Part shown: positions 7,043 through 14,833 of the stretch, piece by piece
How the letters are laid out: each line of letters opens with the position of its first letter
Position numbering within the stretch: position 1 is the first letter of the stretch
Assembly: GCA_021162285.1 (NCBI GenBank)
Contig: JAGGYZ010000137.1
Coordinates: forward strand, 1 to 29,788
Direction of reading: 5' to 3'
DNA from: Candidatus Fermentibacteraceae bacterium
Lineage (GTDB): Bacteria; Fermentibacterota; Fermentibacteria; Fermentibacterales; JCC-6
Length of the DNA: 29,788 nt
The notes under the pieces: generated by a model
Database searches by the model: none
What the model was told of the DNA's origin: nothing
What the model saw: only the letters and a program-made list of their open reading frames with translations
Program-made: the position numbers and the translations under genes

Positions 7043-7798
7043 TTATCTGTTCAGCCGCACAGCCTTGCAGAGAGCAGTAGTCTCTTCTGAAGAAAGCTTC
7101 CGCCACTTTCCCCGCTGAAGGTTTTCCAGATGCACAGAACCGAATCGCACCCTTTCAAGACCAATCAGGGGAATTCCGGAAAACTTGGAAAGCCTTCTGA
7201 CTTCCCTGTTTCTTCCGGTGGTAAGCACTACACTGAGAGTTTTTGAGCCTGTTTTCTCAACAGACCCGGGCTTTGAAAATTCTCCCGGGGCTATGTAGAC
7301 ACCCTTCCGCATTTTCTCAACTGCCTCTCGTTCAGGAGGTTTGGCCAGAATCAGAATGTACTCCCTTTCTATCTTCCACTTAGGGTGGGTTAGTCTGTAA
7401 ACCAGTTCTCCATCGTTACTCCACAGAAGAAGTCCGCCGGTTCTTATGTCCAGACGTCCAACCGGAGCCGCTCCTCTGGGCATTCCCACCGACAGCTGAG
7501 AAACAGGTCTTGAAGCTCCTTCGTTCATTGTGGTTTCATAGCCAGATGGTTTGTTCATTACGGCGACGAACAACTCCGGAAGTGTCACAGCAGCTCCGTC
7601 CCACAGTACCAGGTCTCCCTGTGATATCTTCTCGGCTGGATTTGTTATCAGCCTGCCGTTAACTGTGACCATTCCATTCCTGATTCCTTCATCGCATCTT
7701 CTTCTACTTGCAATTCCCGATCTGGCAACAAAGCGGTTCAGCCTCATTCCGTCGGCATCTGCCGTTACTGTTTTTTTAGAGGATCTGGTCACTTTCAT
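7043..7798 (-). CDS. rluB: Pseudouridine synthase, RsuA/RluB/E/F family
   Basis: This family isomerises a uridine in rRNA; RluB acts on 23S helix 80 and RsuA on 16S. The 251-residue protein has an N-terminal S4 RNA-binding domain (about residues 17-62, RLNRFVARSGIASRRRCDE) and the catalytic domain with VGRLDIRTGGLLLWSNDG, where Asp117 is the expected nucleophile. TGRNREVRRLSKFSG is the family's second block. RluB is the best guess because this scpAB-linked position usually holds RluB-type enzymes, but rRNA specificity cannot be read from sequence. It overlaps scpB by 23 bases. AGGAG (7799-7803) abuts ATG 7798 and sits six bases before GTG 7792, so GTG 7792 is a good alternative start. Confidence 0.88.
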   Translation of the reverse strand: MKVTRSSKKTVTADADGMRLNRFVARSGIASRRRCDEGIRNGMVTVNGRLITNPAEKISQGDLVLWDGAAVTLPELFVAVMNKPSGYETTMNEGASRPVSQLSVGMPRGAAPVGRLDIRTGGLLLWSNDGELVYRLTHPKWKIEREYILILAKPPEREAVEKMRKGVYIAPGEFSKPGSVEKTGSKTLSVVLTTGRNREVRRLSKFSGIPLIGLERVRFGSVHLENLQRGKWRKLSSEETTALCKAVRLNR

Positions 7799-8366
7799 CT
7801 CCTGACAGTTCTGAAGCCATCCGCTCTATATCATCAGCGGAAAGCTTTAAAAGGCTCTCCATTTCATCCATTCTTGGAAGATGTTCCAGGTCACTGAGCC
7901 CGAAGTACTCCAGAAATCTGGAAGTCGTTTCGTACAGAAGCGGTCTCCCCGGCGTTTCCTGTCTTCCTGCAATTTTTATCATATCCCGTTCAAGAAGGGT
8001 TCGCATTGCACTGTCACTGTTCACGCCGCGAACTGCCTCGATCTGTGCCCGTGTTGCCGGCTGTCTGTACGCTACCACAGCCAGCGTTTCCAGTGATGCT
8101 CTCGACAACTTGCTGTGTCTTTTCCCTTCAAACAACTGAGCAACAATGTAACCCAGGTCGGGATCGGTTACTATTCTGTAACCTCCGGCAAGTCTGGCTA
8201 CAACAACTGCATGGCCCCCGGAAGCCAGTTCCATCTCGATCCGCTGTACTGCCTGCTCGGCAGATTCGGTACCGCAACCGGTTAGCTCACAGATTCTTTC
8301 AAGTGTTACGGGAGATTCCGAGGCGACAAGAAGAGCTTCCACCTGCCTTGCCAGCTGGTCAAGCAT
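7776..8366 (-). CDS. scpB: Segregation and condensation protein B
   Basis: ScpB dimers join ScpA and SMC in the bacterial condensin that compacts and separates chromosomes. The 196-residue protein has the two winged-helix layout, with signature stretches LEALLVASESPV-like opening (residues 7-20), LSRASLETLAVVAYRQPATRAQIEAVRGVNS (tandem blocks near residues 90-115) and TPGRPLLYETTSRFLEYFGL. The acidic C-terminal tail is typical. The start ATG 8366 directly follows the scpA stop and has AAGGTGG upstream. The scpA-scpB pairing makes the call firm. No smc gene is in this window. Confidence 0.94.
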   Translation of the reverse strand: MLDQLARQVEALLVASESPVTLERICELTGCGTESAEQAVQRIEMELASGGHAVVVARLAGGYRIVTDPDLGYIVAQLFEGKRHSKLSRASLETLAVVAYRQPATRAQIEAVRGVNSDSAMRTLLERDMIKIAGRQETPGRPLLYETTSRFLEYFGLSDLEHLPRMDEMESLLKLSADDIERMASELSGDESDQIL

Positions 8367-9107
8367 TTATTCCCACCTTTCCTCTTTTCGTTGTATTGTG
8401 ATTTCAGCGAAGGGGTATCTCTGTTCCGCCGTTAACCAGCCCCGCTTCACAAGCTCGAGAATGGTAACAAAAAAGGAAACGACCACAGCCTGATCGGCGT
8501 TCTCCCCCACTGCATCGGTAAATTTTCTTCGCTTTTCTGTTGAGAGTACTCTGTCAAGAACTGCAACACACTCAGATAGGGAAAGCAGGGGCTTGCGAAT
8601 CCGGTGTTCAGGCGGAGGGGCATTCTTTTCGCTCATGTTCTCAAGAGCGAGAAGCAGGTCAAGAAGAGAGGTCTGCTCCTGATCAACCTCAGTGATACTT
8701 TCCTGATATCTTTCCCTCTCCCCTGGAGGAGTGAAAACATCCCTCCATATTGACTCACTTTCACGGAGCTCTGACGCCACTTCCTTGAATGCCCTGTACA
8801 GCACAAGATGCCTCATGAGAGAATCCATGGGGTCTTCATAATCTTCCATTATTGCTCTCTCTACAGGAAGAAGAAGACGGCTCTTCATTCTGGTAAGAGT
8901 GGCTGCCATGACCAGGTATTCTCCGGCAATATCCAGGTTGAGTTCTTCAGCCTCCCTTATGTAATCAAGGTATTGATCGGCCACTTCGGCCATATGAATT
9001 GTGGTAACATCAAGTTCATCTCTTCTTATGAGAAAAAGCAGAAGATCGAGAGGGCCTTCGAAGTCTTGTATGTTGATGCGGCATGCTGTCTGCGTGTCAG
9101 CAGACAT
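8367..9107 (-). CDS. scpA: Segregation and condensation protein A
   Basis: ScpA is the kleisin that bridges the SMC heads in bacterial condensin. The signature is at the N-terminus: FEGPLDLLLFLIRRDELDV followed by IHMAEVADQYLDYI, and then an LNLDIAGEYLVMAATL helix that binds SMC. The middle is charged and variable, and a winged helix ends the protein (VVVSFFVTILELVKRGWL). The open frame reaches 9212, but ATG 9107 is preferred because it puts the conserved block 15 residues in and overlaps the end of era by only 11 bases (246 residues). It is directly followed by scpB. Confidence 0.93.
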   Translation of the reverse strand: MSADTQTACRINIQDFEGPLDLLLFLIRRDELDVTTIHMAEVADQYLDYIREAEELNLDIAGEYLVMAATLTRMKSRLLLPVERAIMEDYEDPMDSLMRHLVLYRAFKEVASELRESESIWRDVFTPPGERERYQESITEVDQEQTSLLDLLLALENMSEKNAPPPEHRIRKPLLSLSECVAVLDRVLSTEKRRKFTDAVGENADQAVVVSFFVTILELVKRGWLTAEQRYPFAEITIQRKEERWE

Positions 9108-9966
9108 AGCCGAACTCAAGCAGGTCGGTTTTGTTCTCTGTCCAGGCCTCTCGAACTTTGACCCAGAGATCCAGCCTGCAATCTTCACCGGTAAACTCTC
9201 CGATAGCATCAAGAGACAGTCTGTTTATTCTGTCCAGTGTCTGACCTTTTCGCCCGATGAGCATTCCCTTTGACGAAGCCCTTGATACAATGAGATTTGC
9301 CCTTACATAAAGCCTGCCGTCACGCTGAGATGTTTCCTCAACCTGAACTGCTGTTTCTCCGGCGACATCAGGGGGCAGTATGCTGAACAGCTGTGTGCGG
9401 ATCTGTTCCGATATAAGGAAACGCTTGGAATTAAGGGTGTTTATGTTTCTGGGAAACAGCCTGTTTCTCATGGGAATGTTCTGCAGAACCGCATTCTTGA
9501 GCTTTTCAATTCCGAAATTCAGCGGTGGTGTAACCGGAACTATGTCGGTAAACCTGTTGGTGCATCTTGCCCTCGATACATACGCAGCCCTGTGTTCCAG
9601 ATGAACATAATCACTCCTGCCCAGTGCAAGCACCACAGGTTTGCTCCTTGCCCGGCGGAGGAAATGCTTTACAACCGGTTTTTCCAGATCACGGTCAAAC
9701 TGCTTTATATCCACCACAAGTACAACCACATCCACCCAGTCAATAATAGACCAGTCATAGCCGCTTTCAAGCGGTGGCGTATCTACAAAACAGATCTGCG
9801 CATTTCCCGGAGTGCAGATTGCTGTGATAGGCATTCTTGTTGAAGCAGGTTGCAGAGCAACAGGGGAAATGCTTGTTTCTGTAAGGGCATTCAGGAGACT
9901 GGATTTTCCAGTGTTTGACAGACCTGCTACCAGAGCATACCCACTTGGTATTATTCCACTTGGCAT
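9097..9966 (-). CDS. era: GTPase Era, divergent G domain
   Basis: Era is a GTP-binding protein with a C-terminal KH domain that helps 16S rRNA maturation and 30S assembly. The 289-residue protein matches the Era layout: G1 P-loop GLSNTGKS (residues 15-22), a G2 region with STRMP, G3 as DTPP (62-65) instead of DTPG, and a KH domain with SSKGMLIGRKGQTLDRI and the family ending DLWVKVREAW...LEFGY. The G4 guanine-specificity motif, normally NKxD, reads GRSD (116-119), keeping only the Asp. The start ATG 9966 shares TAATG with the upstream gene. A 15-base duplication covers this junction. Era is the best match because of the KH domain. Confidence 0.87.
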   Translation of the reverse strand: MPSGIIPSGYALVAGLSNTGKSSLLNALTETSISPVALQPASTRMPITAICTPGNAQICFVDTPPLESGYDWSIIDWVDVVVLVVDIKQFDRDLEKPVVKHFLRRARSKPVVLALGRSDYVHLEHRAAYVSRARCTNRFTDIVPVTPPLNFGIEKLKNAVLQNIPMRNRLFPRNINTLNSKRFLISEQIRTQLFSILPPDVAGETAVQVEETSQRDGRLYVRANLIVSRASSKGMLIGRKGQTLDRINRLSLDAIGEFTGEDCRLDLWVKVREAWTENKTDLLEFGYVC

Positions 9967-9970
9967 TATT
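9941..9970. repeat. 15-bp tandem duplication across the era start
   Basis: Two head-to-tail copies of a 15-base unit, 9941-9955 and 9956-9970, differ at one base (plus-strand CCACTTGGTATTATT and CCACTTGGCATTATT). On the minus strand they encode MPSGI and then IPSGY. The difference turns the start ATG of the first copy into ATA in the second. The copies also cover the stop of the preceding gene. Confidence 0.8.
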
Positions 9971-11243
9971 CCTCTTCCGTTGTGCTCTCTGCACCGGGGA
10001 CGGTCCCCGATACAGCTGTAAATACACCTGCGGAGTTACCTGTATACAATACACCTCCGGAGAGTATCGGTGGTGTTCCTGAATATGAACCGGTTTCTAT
10101 TTCGTCCACAGGAAGACCTGTGTTCAGGCTGAGGAGATGCAGTTTCCCATCATCACAGCTGGCATAAACGATTGTATCACAAACTGCCGGCGTTAGCGAT
10201 ATCCAGTTTTCAAGCTGTGTTTCCCACACAAGGGTTCCACCGGACGCTTCCAGACAAAACACCCGGCCATCGCAGGTTCCCGCAACCAGAACAGAGTCTC
10301 TGTATACCGCCGGTCTCGAAACCACTGTTCTTCCCTGGACACCGTCAAGAGCAGTTTCCCATATTGTTTCTCCTGTTTGCAGGGAAAGGGCGAGAACCTT
10401 CCCGGAAGAAAAACCAAGATAGACAACACCGGACTCTATAGATGGAGCTGATGGCTGCGAGGAAAATCCTCGTGACCACAGGGTACTGCCGGAAAGATTC
10501 CATGCACCTACAGCCCCTGCTTCTGTTGAAAAAACAGCTGTGCTGTCAGAAAATGCCGGACCCAGTAAAAGGCCATCCATCGTGTCACTCCAGATTAAAT
10601 CACCGGTTTCGCGGCTGAGAGCAGCTATGGAACCCATGGAATTGCCAGAAAGAATAAGACTGTCGCAGAACACGCATGCATCTGTGAAAATGTGGTATCC
10701 AAGACCGGTTCTCCACTTTTCAGACCCTGTCTCCAGGTTCAGAGCATACATGTAACCATCCTGTCCACTGAAGTAAACAGCAGATGAATCAGCAGCAACG
10801 CCGCCGGACAAACCGCATGTAACGGTTCTTGACCAGATCTGCTGGCCTGTGGTTCGGTTGATTCCTCGAAGCGTTTTATCGTTTCCGGCAATAAAGATCA
10901 TGTTTCCCTGTAATGCTGGTGGGGAAAATAATTCTCTGCCGGTGGAAATGCTCCAGAGAGTGTCAAATGGAGAAACCACAGCAGGTGCCCACGCAGGGTT
11001 ACCACTGGAAGAACCGGAAGCCTGAAGCCACTGATCAGGCATTTCCGCAATAAGAACTGCTTCATCAGATCCCGTTATTGGAACCGTTTGATGAACTGCA
11101 GTTTCCGGGCTCTGCTGCAGCACCTGCGAATCCCGGGGGCTTAGAAAATAGATCAGAACAAGCACTGCCAGGAGGGTCCCGGCGATGAGAACAACATTCC
11201 GCCTCCGCTGCTTAGATGAATTTCCTGCAATTGTGGATACCAT
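9966..11243 (-). CDS. Membrane-anchored PQQ-like beta-propeller protein (BamB-like)
   Basis: The 425-residue protein has a basic N-terminus, one membrane segment at about residues 16-35, a low-complexity linker, and then about seven repeats of the PQQ/quinoprotein type. Each repeat carries a TG-x-x-W core (TGQQIWS, TGSEKWR, TGDLIWS, TGETIWE, GGTLVWE). Such eight- or seven-bladed propellers include BamB, the scaffold lipoprotein of the outer-membrane assembly machine, and PQQ dehydrogenases. No PQQ-binding or dehydrogenase residues are evident, so a scaffold role is more likely. There is no lipobox, unlike true BamB. GAGG precedes ATG 11243. It lies between the L,D-transpeptidase and era in a tight operon. 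Confidence 0.75.
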   Translation of the reverse strand: MVSTIAGNSSKQRRRNVVLIAGTLLAVLVLIYFLSPRDSQVLQQSPETAVHQTVPITGSDEAVLIAEMPDQWLQASGSSSGNPAWAPAVVSPFDTLWSISTGRELFSPPALQGNMIFIAGNDKTLRGINRTTGQQIWSRTVTCGLSGGVAADSSAVYFSGQDGYMYALNLETGSEKWRTGLGYHIFTDACVFCDSLILSGNSMGSIAALSRETGDLIWSDTMDGLLLGPAFSDSTAVFSTEAGAVGAWNLSGSTLWSRGFSSQPSAPSIESGVVYLGFSSGKVLALSLQTGETIWETALDGVQGRTVVSRPAVYRDSVLVAGTCDGRVFCLEASGGTLVWETQLENWISLTPAVCDTIVYASCDDGKLHLLSLNTGLPVDEIETGSYSGTPPILSGGVLYTGNSAGVFTAVSGTVPGAESTTEEE

Positions 11244-11256
11244 TTCAGCCTCTTTC

Positions 11257-12039
11257 TCAGTAAATTAACACAGGGGCATCAACCGGTAAAGCTCTGTAAA
11301 TTGCTTCAAGATCCGCCGTTCCCAGTCTGATACACCCGTGGCTGACATTCCGTCCTCTTCCCACTCCGTAGTGAAGAAGAATGCCGCCCCCGAGATCAAG
11401 CTTAAAGTTGCCAAGGGCCCCGGGAACAGCCCGTACCCACACCCGCTCACTGGATGAGAGCGAATCGTTGTAGTAAACGATCTGCTCCTCCCACGACAGG
11501 CTGTCGGGAATAAGAATGTCCTGACCGGGTCTGGGTGGTCTCAGGTCCTGCTCCAGCCAGTACCAGTCCGGTTTGTACCAGTAAGGGTTTTCACCCTTTT
11601 TCACAACATACCTCAACCCCTGTGGTGTTGTGAAGTTCCACACGAGCCCGCTGTCGTTCTCTGTCCAGCCCTTGCCGGTACCACAGTACCCAGAACGCAC
11701 CAGAAGCCCTCCCCGTCTGAGGTGGAATCTGTTCTGACCGGTATCTATTATCAGATAGTAACCCATGTAGTTACGAACCAGTTCGACCTCATCAAGGCGA
11801 ACCTGAAGAGAGTCAGCTGTGTGGCGGAGAACCGGCAGGGAATCTTCCCTTGCAGCGAAGGCTGCGTTTATTGCCACCAGTGTATCTCTCTGCAGCGATA
11901 CCTGTTCTACCCTGGTACCGTACTCATTTACCATGTCTCTCATAAAGTCAACTTTTTCATCCATGCGGTACACGGTAGTTAAACTGACTGCCAGAGCAAT
12001 TGTCAGAACAGAGATCAACACAACAATGGGAATCTTCAT
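11257..12039 (-). CDS. L,D-transpeptidase (YkuD family), membrane anchored
   Basis: YkuD-domain enzymes make 3-3 crosslinks in peptidoglycan or attach proteins to it, using a catalytic cysteine. The 260-residue protein has an N-terminal membrane anchor (residues 4-23), a helical probably coiled-coil stalk (about 28-90), and a YkuD domain from about residue 94 to the end. The catalytic signature is HYGVGRGRNVSHGCIRLG with His223, His234 and Cys236. This places the active site in the periplasm. GGAGTGTGTAA precedes ATG 12039, 13 bases after the M15 peptidase stop. Being next to a second wall enzyme suggests joint work on stem peptides. It could also act as a carboxypeptidase. Confidence 0.88.
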   Translation of the reverse strand: MKIPIVVLISVLTIALAVSLTTVYRMDEKVDFMRDMVNEYGTRVEQVSLQRDTLVAINAAFAAREDSLPVLRHTADSLQVRLDEVELVRNYMGYYLIIDTGQNRFHLRRGGLLVRSGYCGTGKGWTENDSGLVWNFTTPQGLRYVVKKGENPYWYKPDWYWLEQDLRPPRPGQDILIPDSLSWEEQIVYYNDSLSSSERVWVRAVPGALGNFKLDLGGGILLHYGVGRGRNVSHGCIRLGTADLEAIYRALPVDAPVLIY

Positions 12040-12052
12040 TTACACACTCCAA

Positions 12053-12985
12053 TTAAATGACAGGATTGTCTACCAGACTCCGTCTGGTCTGCCACACAGC
12101 CGCACTGCCTCTGGTATCCAGATGAACAAAGGGCCCGTGGGAGGTAATCCATCTGTACGCTGACGCTCCGCCCACGGCAACCTCTCCGGCAGCCTCCAGC
12201 GCTCTTGTAACATCAACAATAAATTCTCCGTCATAAACATCTATCCGCTTGTTTCTATCCAGATCGTCTATAAGATCGTTGTCGGGCCACCCTTCAATCC
12301 AGAAATCTGCTGCTGCACCGTAAAGATGAAGGCTGAAACCTGTGTCGTTACCAATAGCCGCATTGTAGGCGGGAGTTCTGAAACCGCTTATACAGTGTAT
12401 GCTTCTTGCCTCAGGATACAACAGGGCAACCTGCTCAAAAACACATTCCAGCTTGTGTACAAGCCTCAGGTCGAGAACCATGTACTGGGGCCACCCGCCT
12501 TCTGTATGCCCGAGGAAATCCGAGAAACTGAGGTGTGTTGAAATTCTGGCATCAAACATACCGGACCACAGTTCGATAAAACCCCTGTCAGGAAGATTGT
12601 CCCTGGTGTTACCATCGCCATAGAATCCGATAGGAAAAGAGTTCAGAGTAGCAGTTCTGAACTGTGCTCTGTTCAGGGGAACAACCATTATGTACTCCTG
12701 CACAGTTTCCGAATCTGAAGCAGTAACGGTGTATGTACCGTGAGACCCCGGAAGATCAAAACTGAACTCTTTCCCGGTTCCAATAAAACCCAGCCCGGGA
12801 ACGGACCAGTTCAGAGAATCTCTGTATGAAAGGGTAACAGTTTCGTGTGGAGATGCTGTAAAAGCCATCATGTGCGACTGCAGAGGAATGCCGTTCACCG
12901 AAATACCGAATGCCGGACCTGATGGAAGCGGGTCATCTGCTCCTCCAAACAAAAGAAAAGCAAGGGCCATAACCAGATTGCTCAT
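12053..12985 (-). CDS. Secreted M15-family zinc peptidase with N-terminal Ig-like domain
   Basis: M15A-type peptidases cut D-Ala-containing stem peptides of peptidoglycan. The 310-residue protein has a signal peptide (residues 1-15), a beta-rich Ig-like region (about 25-105), and a C-terminal peptidase M15 domain. Expected zinc ligands are His220 and Asp227 in SLHLYGAAADF and His288 in FVHLD; CISGFRTPAYN (198-208) is the usual substrate-side block. Between the ligands, residues 241-252 (DLDRNKRIDVYD) match an EF-hand calcium loop, unusual for this family. It lies eight bases after purN and 13 before the L,D-transpeptidase. The exact bond cleaved is unknown. Confidence 0.82.
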   Translation of the reverse strand: MSNLVMALAFLLFGGADDPLPSGPAFGISVNGIPLQSHMMAFTASPHETVTLSYRDSLNWSVPGLGFIGTGKEFSFDLPGSHGTYTVTASDSETVQEYIMVVPLNRAQFRTATLNSFPIGFYGDGNTRDNLPDRGFIELWSGMFDARISTHLSFSDFLGHTEGGWPQYMVLDLRLVHKLECVFEQVALLYPEARSIHCISGFRTPAYNAAIGNDTGFSLHLYGAAADFWIEGWPDNDLIDDLDRNKRIDVYDGEFIVDVTRALEAAGEVAVGGASAYRWITSHGPFVHLDTRGSAAVWQTRRSLVDNPVI

Positions 12986-12993
12986 AAGAAATG

Positions 12994-13608
12994 TTACTCC
13001 TTCTGCTGCCTTACAACCCTGGAATATACTGCTCTTCCTTCACAATGGGCTTTCACCGCTTCTGAATAGATCATGTGTTCTTCGGTAAGTATTCTTGCAG
13101 CCAGAGAATCCCTTGTATCTGATTCGTACACCGGAACAGCTCTCTGCAGAATTACCGGGCCAGTGTCTGTGCCCTGGTCAACATAGTGAACAGTACACCC
13201 GGCAACTTTCACACCGTACCTGAAAGCCTGTCCCTGTGCATCGAGGCCGGGGAATGCAGGAAGAAGCGAAGGATGGATGTTAAGTATTCTGCCGTGAAAT
13301 GCCTCAAGAAGAGGGCCTTTCAGTATTCTCATAAGACCGGCAAGACAAACCAGCTGAATACCTCTGTCCTCAAGAAAGTCAGCCCACTGCTTTTCTTCTG
13401 CGTTTCCAAATCTTGTTCTGAACTTTCCGGGATACATGTACCTTCCCTCTACTCCCAGCTCATCTGCAAGCTGGAGAACACCCGCACGTTCGTTATCCGT
13501 AACAAGAACATCAACAACTCCCGGCGCGGTATCGCCTTCTACAAGAGCTTTGAAGTTCGACCCTGTTCCAGAAGCCAGCACGGCTATTTTTACAGTATCA
13601 GTTTCCAC
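12994..13608 (-). CDS. purN: Phosphoribosylglycinamide formyltransferase
   Basis: PurN transfers a formyl group from 10-formyltetrahydrofolate to GAR, the third step of purine synthesis. The 204-residue length is standard. The N-terminal phosphate-binding block is AVLASGTGSNFKAL, and the catalytic set is Asn110 and His112 in LNIHPSLLPAFPG with Asp148 in GTDTGPVI. VTDNERAGVLQLA is another family block. It starts at GTG 13608 with GGAAGG upstream, overlapping the end of the barrel-like gene by 11 bases. No other purine gene is nearby, so its place among envelope genes looks like an operon of convenience. Confidence 0.95.
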   Translation of the reverse strand: METDTVKIAVLASGTGSNFKALVEGDTAPGVVDVLVTDNERAGVLQLADELGVEGRYMYPGKFRTRFGNAEEKQWADFLEDRGIQLVCLAGLMRILKGPLLEAFHGRILNIHPSLLPAFPGLDAQGQAFRYGVKVAGCTVHYVDQGTDTGPVILQRAVPVYESDTRDSLAARILTEEHMIYSEAVKAHCEGRAVYSRVVRQQKE

Positions 13609-14833
13609 GCCCGCCTTCCGTTTCTCCCACGGGAGTTACCGGGGGTTGATCGGTGTAAGACCAGGTTATTCCAAAAGACCAGCTTCTGTTTGTAGCATCT
13701 GTGATATCTTCCACAGCTGTGGAAATAGAAAATGTAACAAGAGTAAAACCCAGGACAGCATCAAGTGTCTCACTGAATTCTCCAGCGGAGTTCATACCTG
13801 TCGTTATTCTTGGACCTGCTTCAAACCTGCCTCTGTACCAGTCTCTGCCCACAAGTATCCACGACACAACACTCAGCGAATCTGTGGTAAAGTTCCAGCT
13901 GGCTGCAGCCTTGCCCCGGAAAAAACCCATAGCTGCCTCGGCATCTGCTGCTGCAACAATCTCGTCGTCGAACCTTCCCACCAGATTGAAAAGGGGATGC
14001 CTCAGTGCTGTCATCTGAAACAGTTTATCTCCCGCTGGTTTTGAAACTGCCGCAGAAAGCTCTATACCGTTCACAGGAACAGTTACTCCGCCCCAGAAGC
14101 CTTTGCCTTCATCAGCGTATTCAAAGTAACCCGAAAAACGGGCATTGCCCGCAATAGATGAAATGCCAGCCACAGCCCGGCTCTGCACGGTGCTGTCTAC
14201 CAGGGAAGCTGCTGCACCGGCCTCGAAGGTGAATGACGATAAAGCGGTACTTCCACCGACAAGAACTTCAGGGCGTCTGTCGCCGGGGTTCAGCCTGAAA
14301 AAGCCTGTTCTGGCGTACAGACGCGGTGCTGTCCATCCAACCACAGAACCCCAGCCGTAGTTGCGACCTTCCCAGCTCATGGTTCGCATACTCAGACTGC
14401 CTCTGTTCAGAACAGCTGAAAACAACCGTAGTGTGTCTTCCCTTAGAATCTCAAAATTACCGGAAGCTCCCCACGGAAGAGGTCTGTCCAGTCTGAAAAT
14501 GTATCTGCTGTGATCTTCCGTGTTCTGCATAAGACCTATTCTCGAAATACTCAGAGAATCCTGAAAACTCCTGTTCCCCACTGAAATATTCCATTTGCCT
14601 CCGCCCCATATTCCACTGGCAAGCGGATCAACCATGTGTGCATCTGACCAGGGGATTTCCGGCAGGGAACCTATGGCAACCATCGGTAGTTCGCCGTTAA
14701 GAACGCCGCTTTCTCCAGCAGCCAGATAGTCTGCTGAACAACCGTTCAGGTAGCGGCTCTGGAGAAGCGAGTACCATTCTGAGGTGTAACCTTCAGGAAA
14801 CAGACCAAGAACTGCAACTGCAAGAAGTATCAA
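13598..14833 (-). CDS. Probable outer-membrane beta-barrel protein, family unknown
   Basis: The 411-residue protein begins with a short signal peptide (residues 1-17, ILLAVAVLGLFP). Alternating polar and hydrophobic segments with many Trp, Phe, Tyr and Gly follow, such as RFSGYFEYADEGKGFWGGVTV. Long stretches of this kind suggest a transmembrane beta-barrel or a beta-rich outer-membrane protein. No named family is recognised. The end VGETEGGRGN is not a typical aromatic barrel terminus, so a lipid- or surface-linked beta protein is also possible. It starts at TTG 14833, which overlaps the pgi stop as TTGA and follows GGAGGGATA. It overlaps purN by 11 bases. Confidence 0.6.
   Translation of the reverse strand: MILLAVAVLGLFPEGYTSEWYSLLQSRYLNGCSADYLAAGESGVLNGELPMVAIGSLPEIPWSDAHMVDPLASGIWGGGKWNISVGNRSFQDSLSISRIGLMQNTEDHSRYIFRLDRPLPWGASGNFEILREDTLRLFSAVLNRGSLSMRTMSWEGRNYGWGSVVGWTAPRLYARTGFFRLNPGDRRPEVLVGGSTALSSFTFEAGAAASLVDSTVQSRAVAGISSIAGNARFSGYFEYADEGKGFWGGVTVPVNGIELSAAVSKPAGDKLFQMTALRHPLFNLVGRFDDEIVAAADAEAAMGFFRGKAAASWNFTTDSLSVVSWILVGRDWYRGRFEAGPRITTGMNSAGEFSETLDAVLGFTLVTFSISTAVEDITDATNRSWSFGITWSYTDQPPVTPVGETEGGRGN

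Noticed and set aside
9108..9212. N-terminal extension of scpA
   Set aside because: It lies over conserved Era KH-domain codons and adds 35 residues with no ScpA similarity.
13186..14044. Long plus-strand open frames opposite purN and the barrel-like gene
   Set aside because: They lie antisense to a certain purN and a coupled operon gene and show no protein-like pattern.
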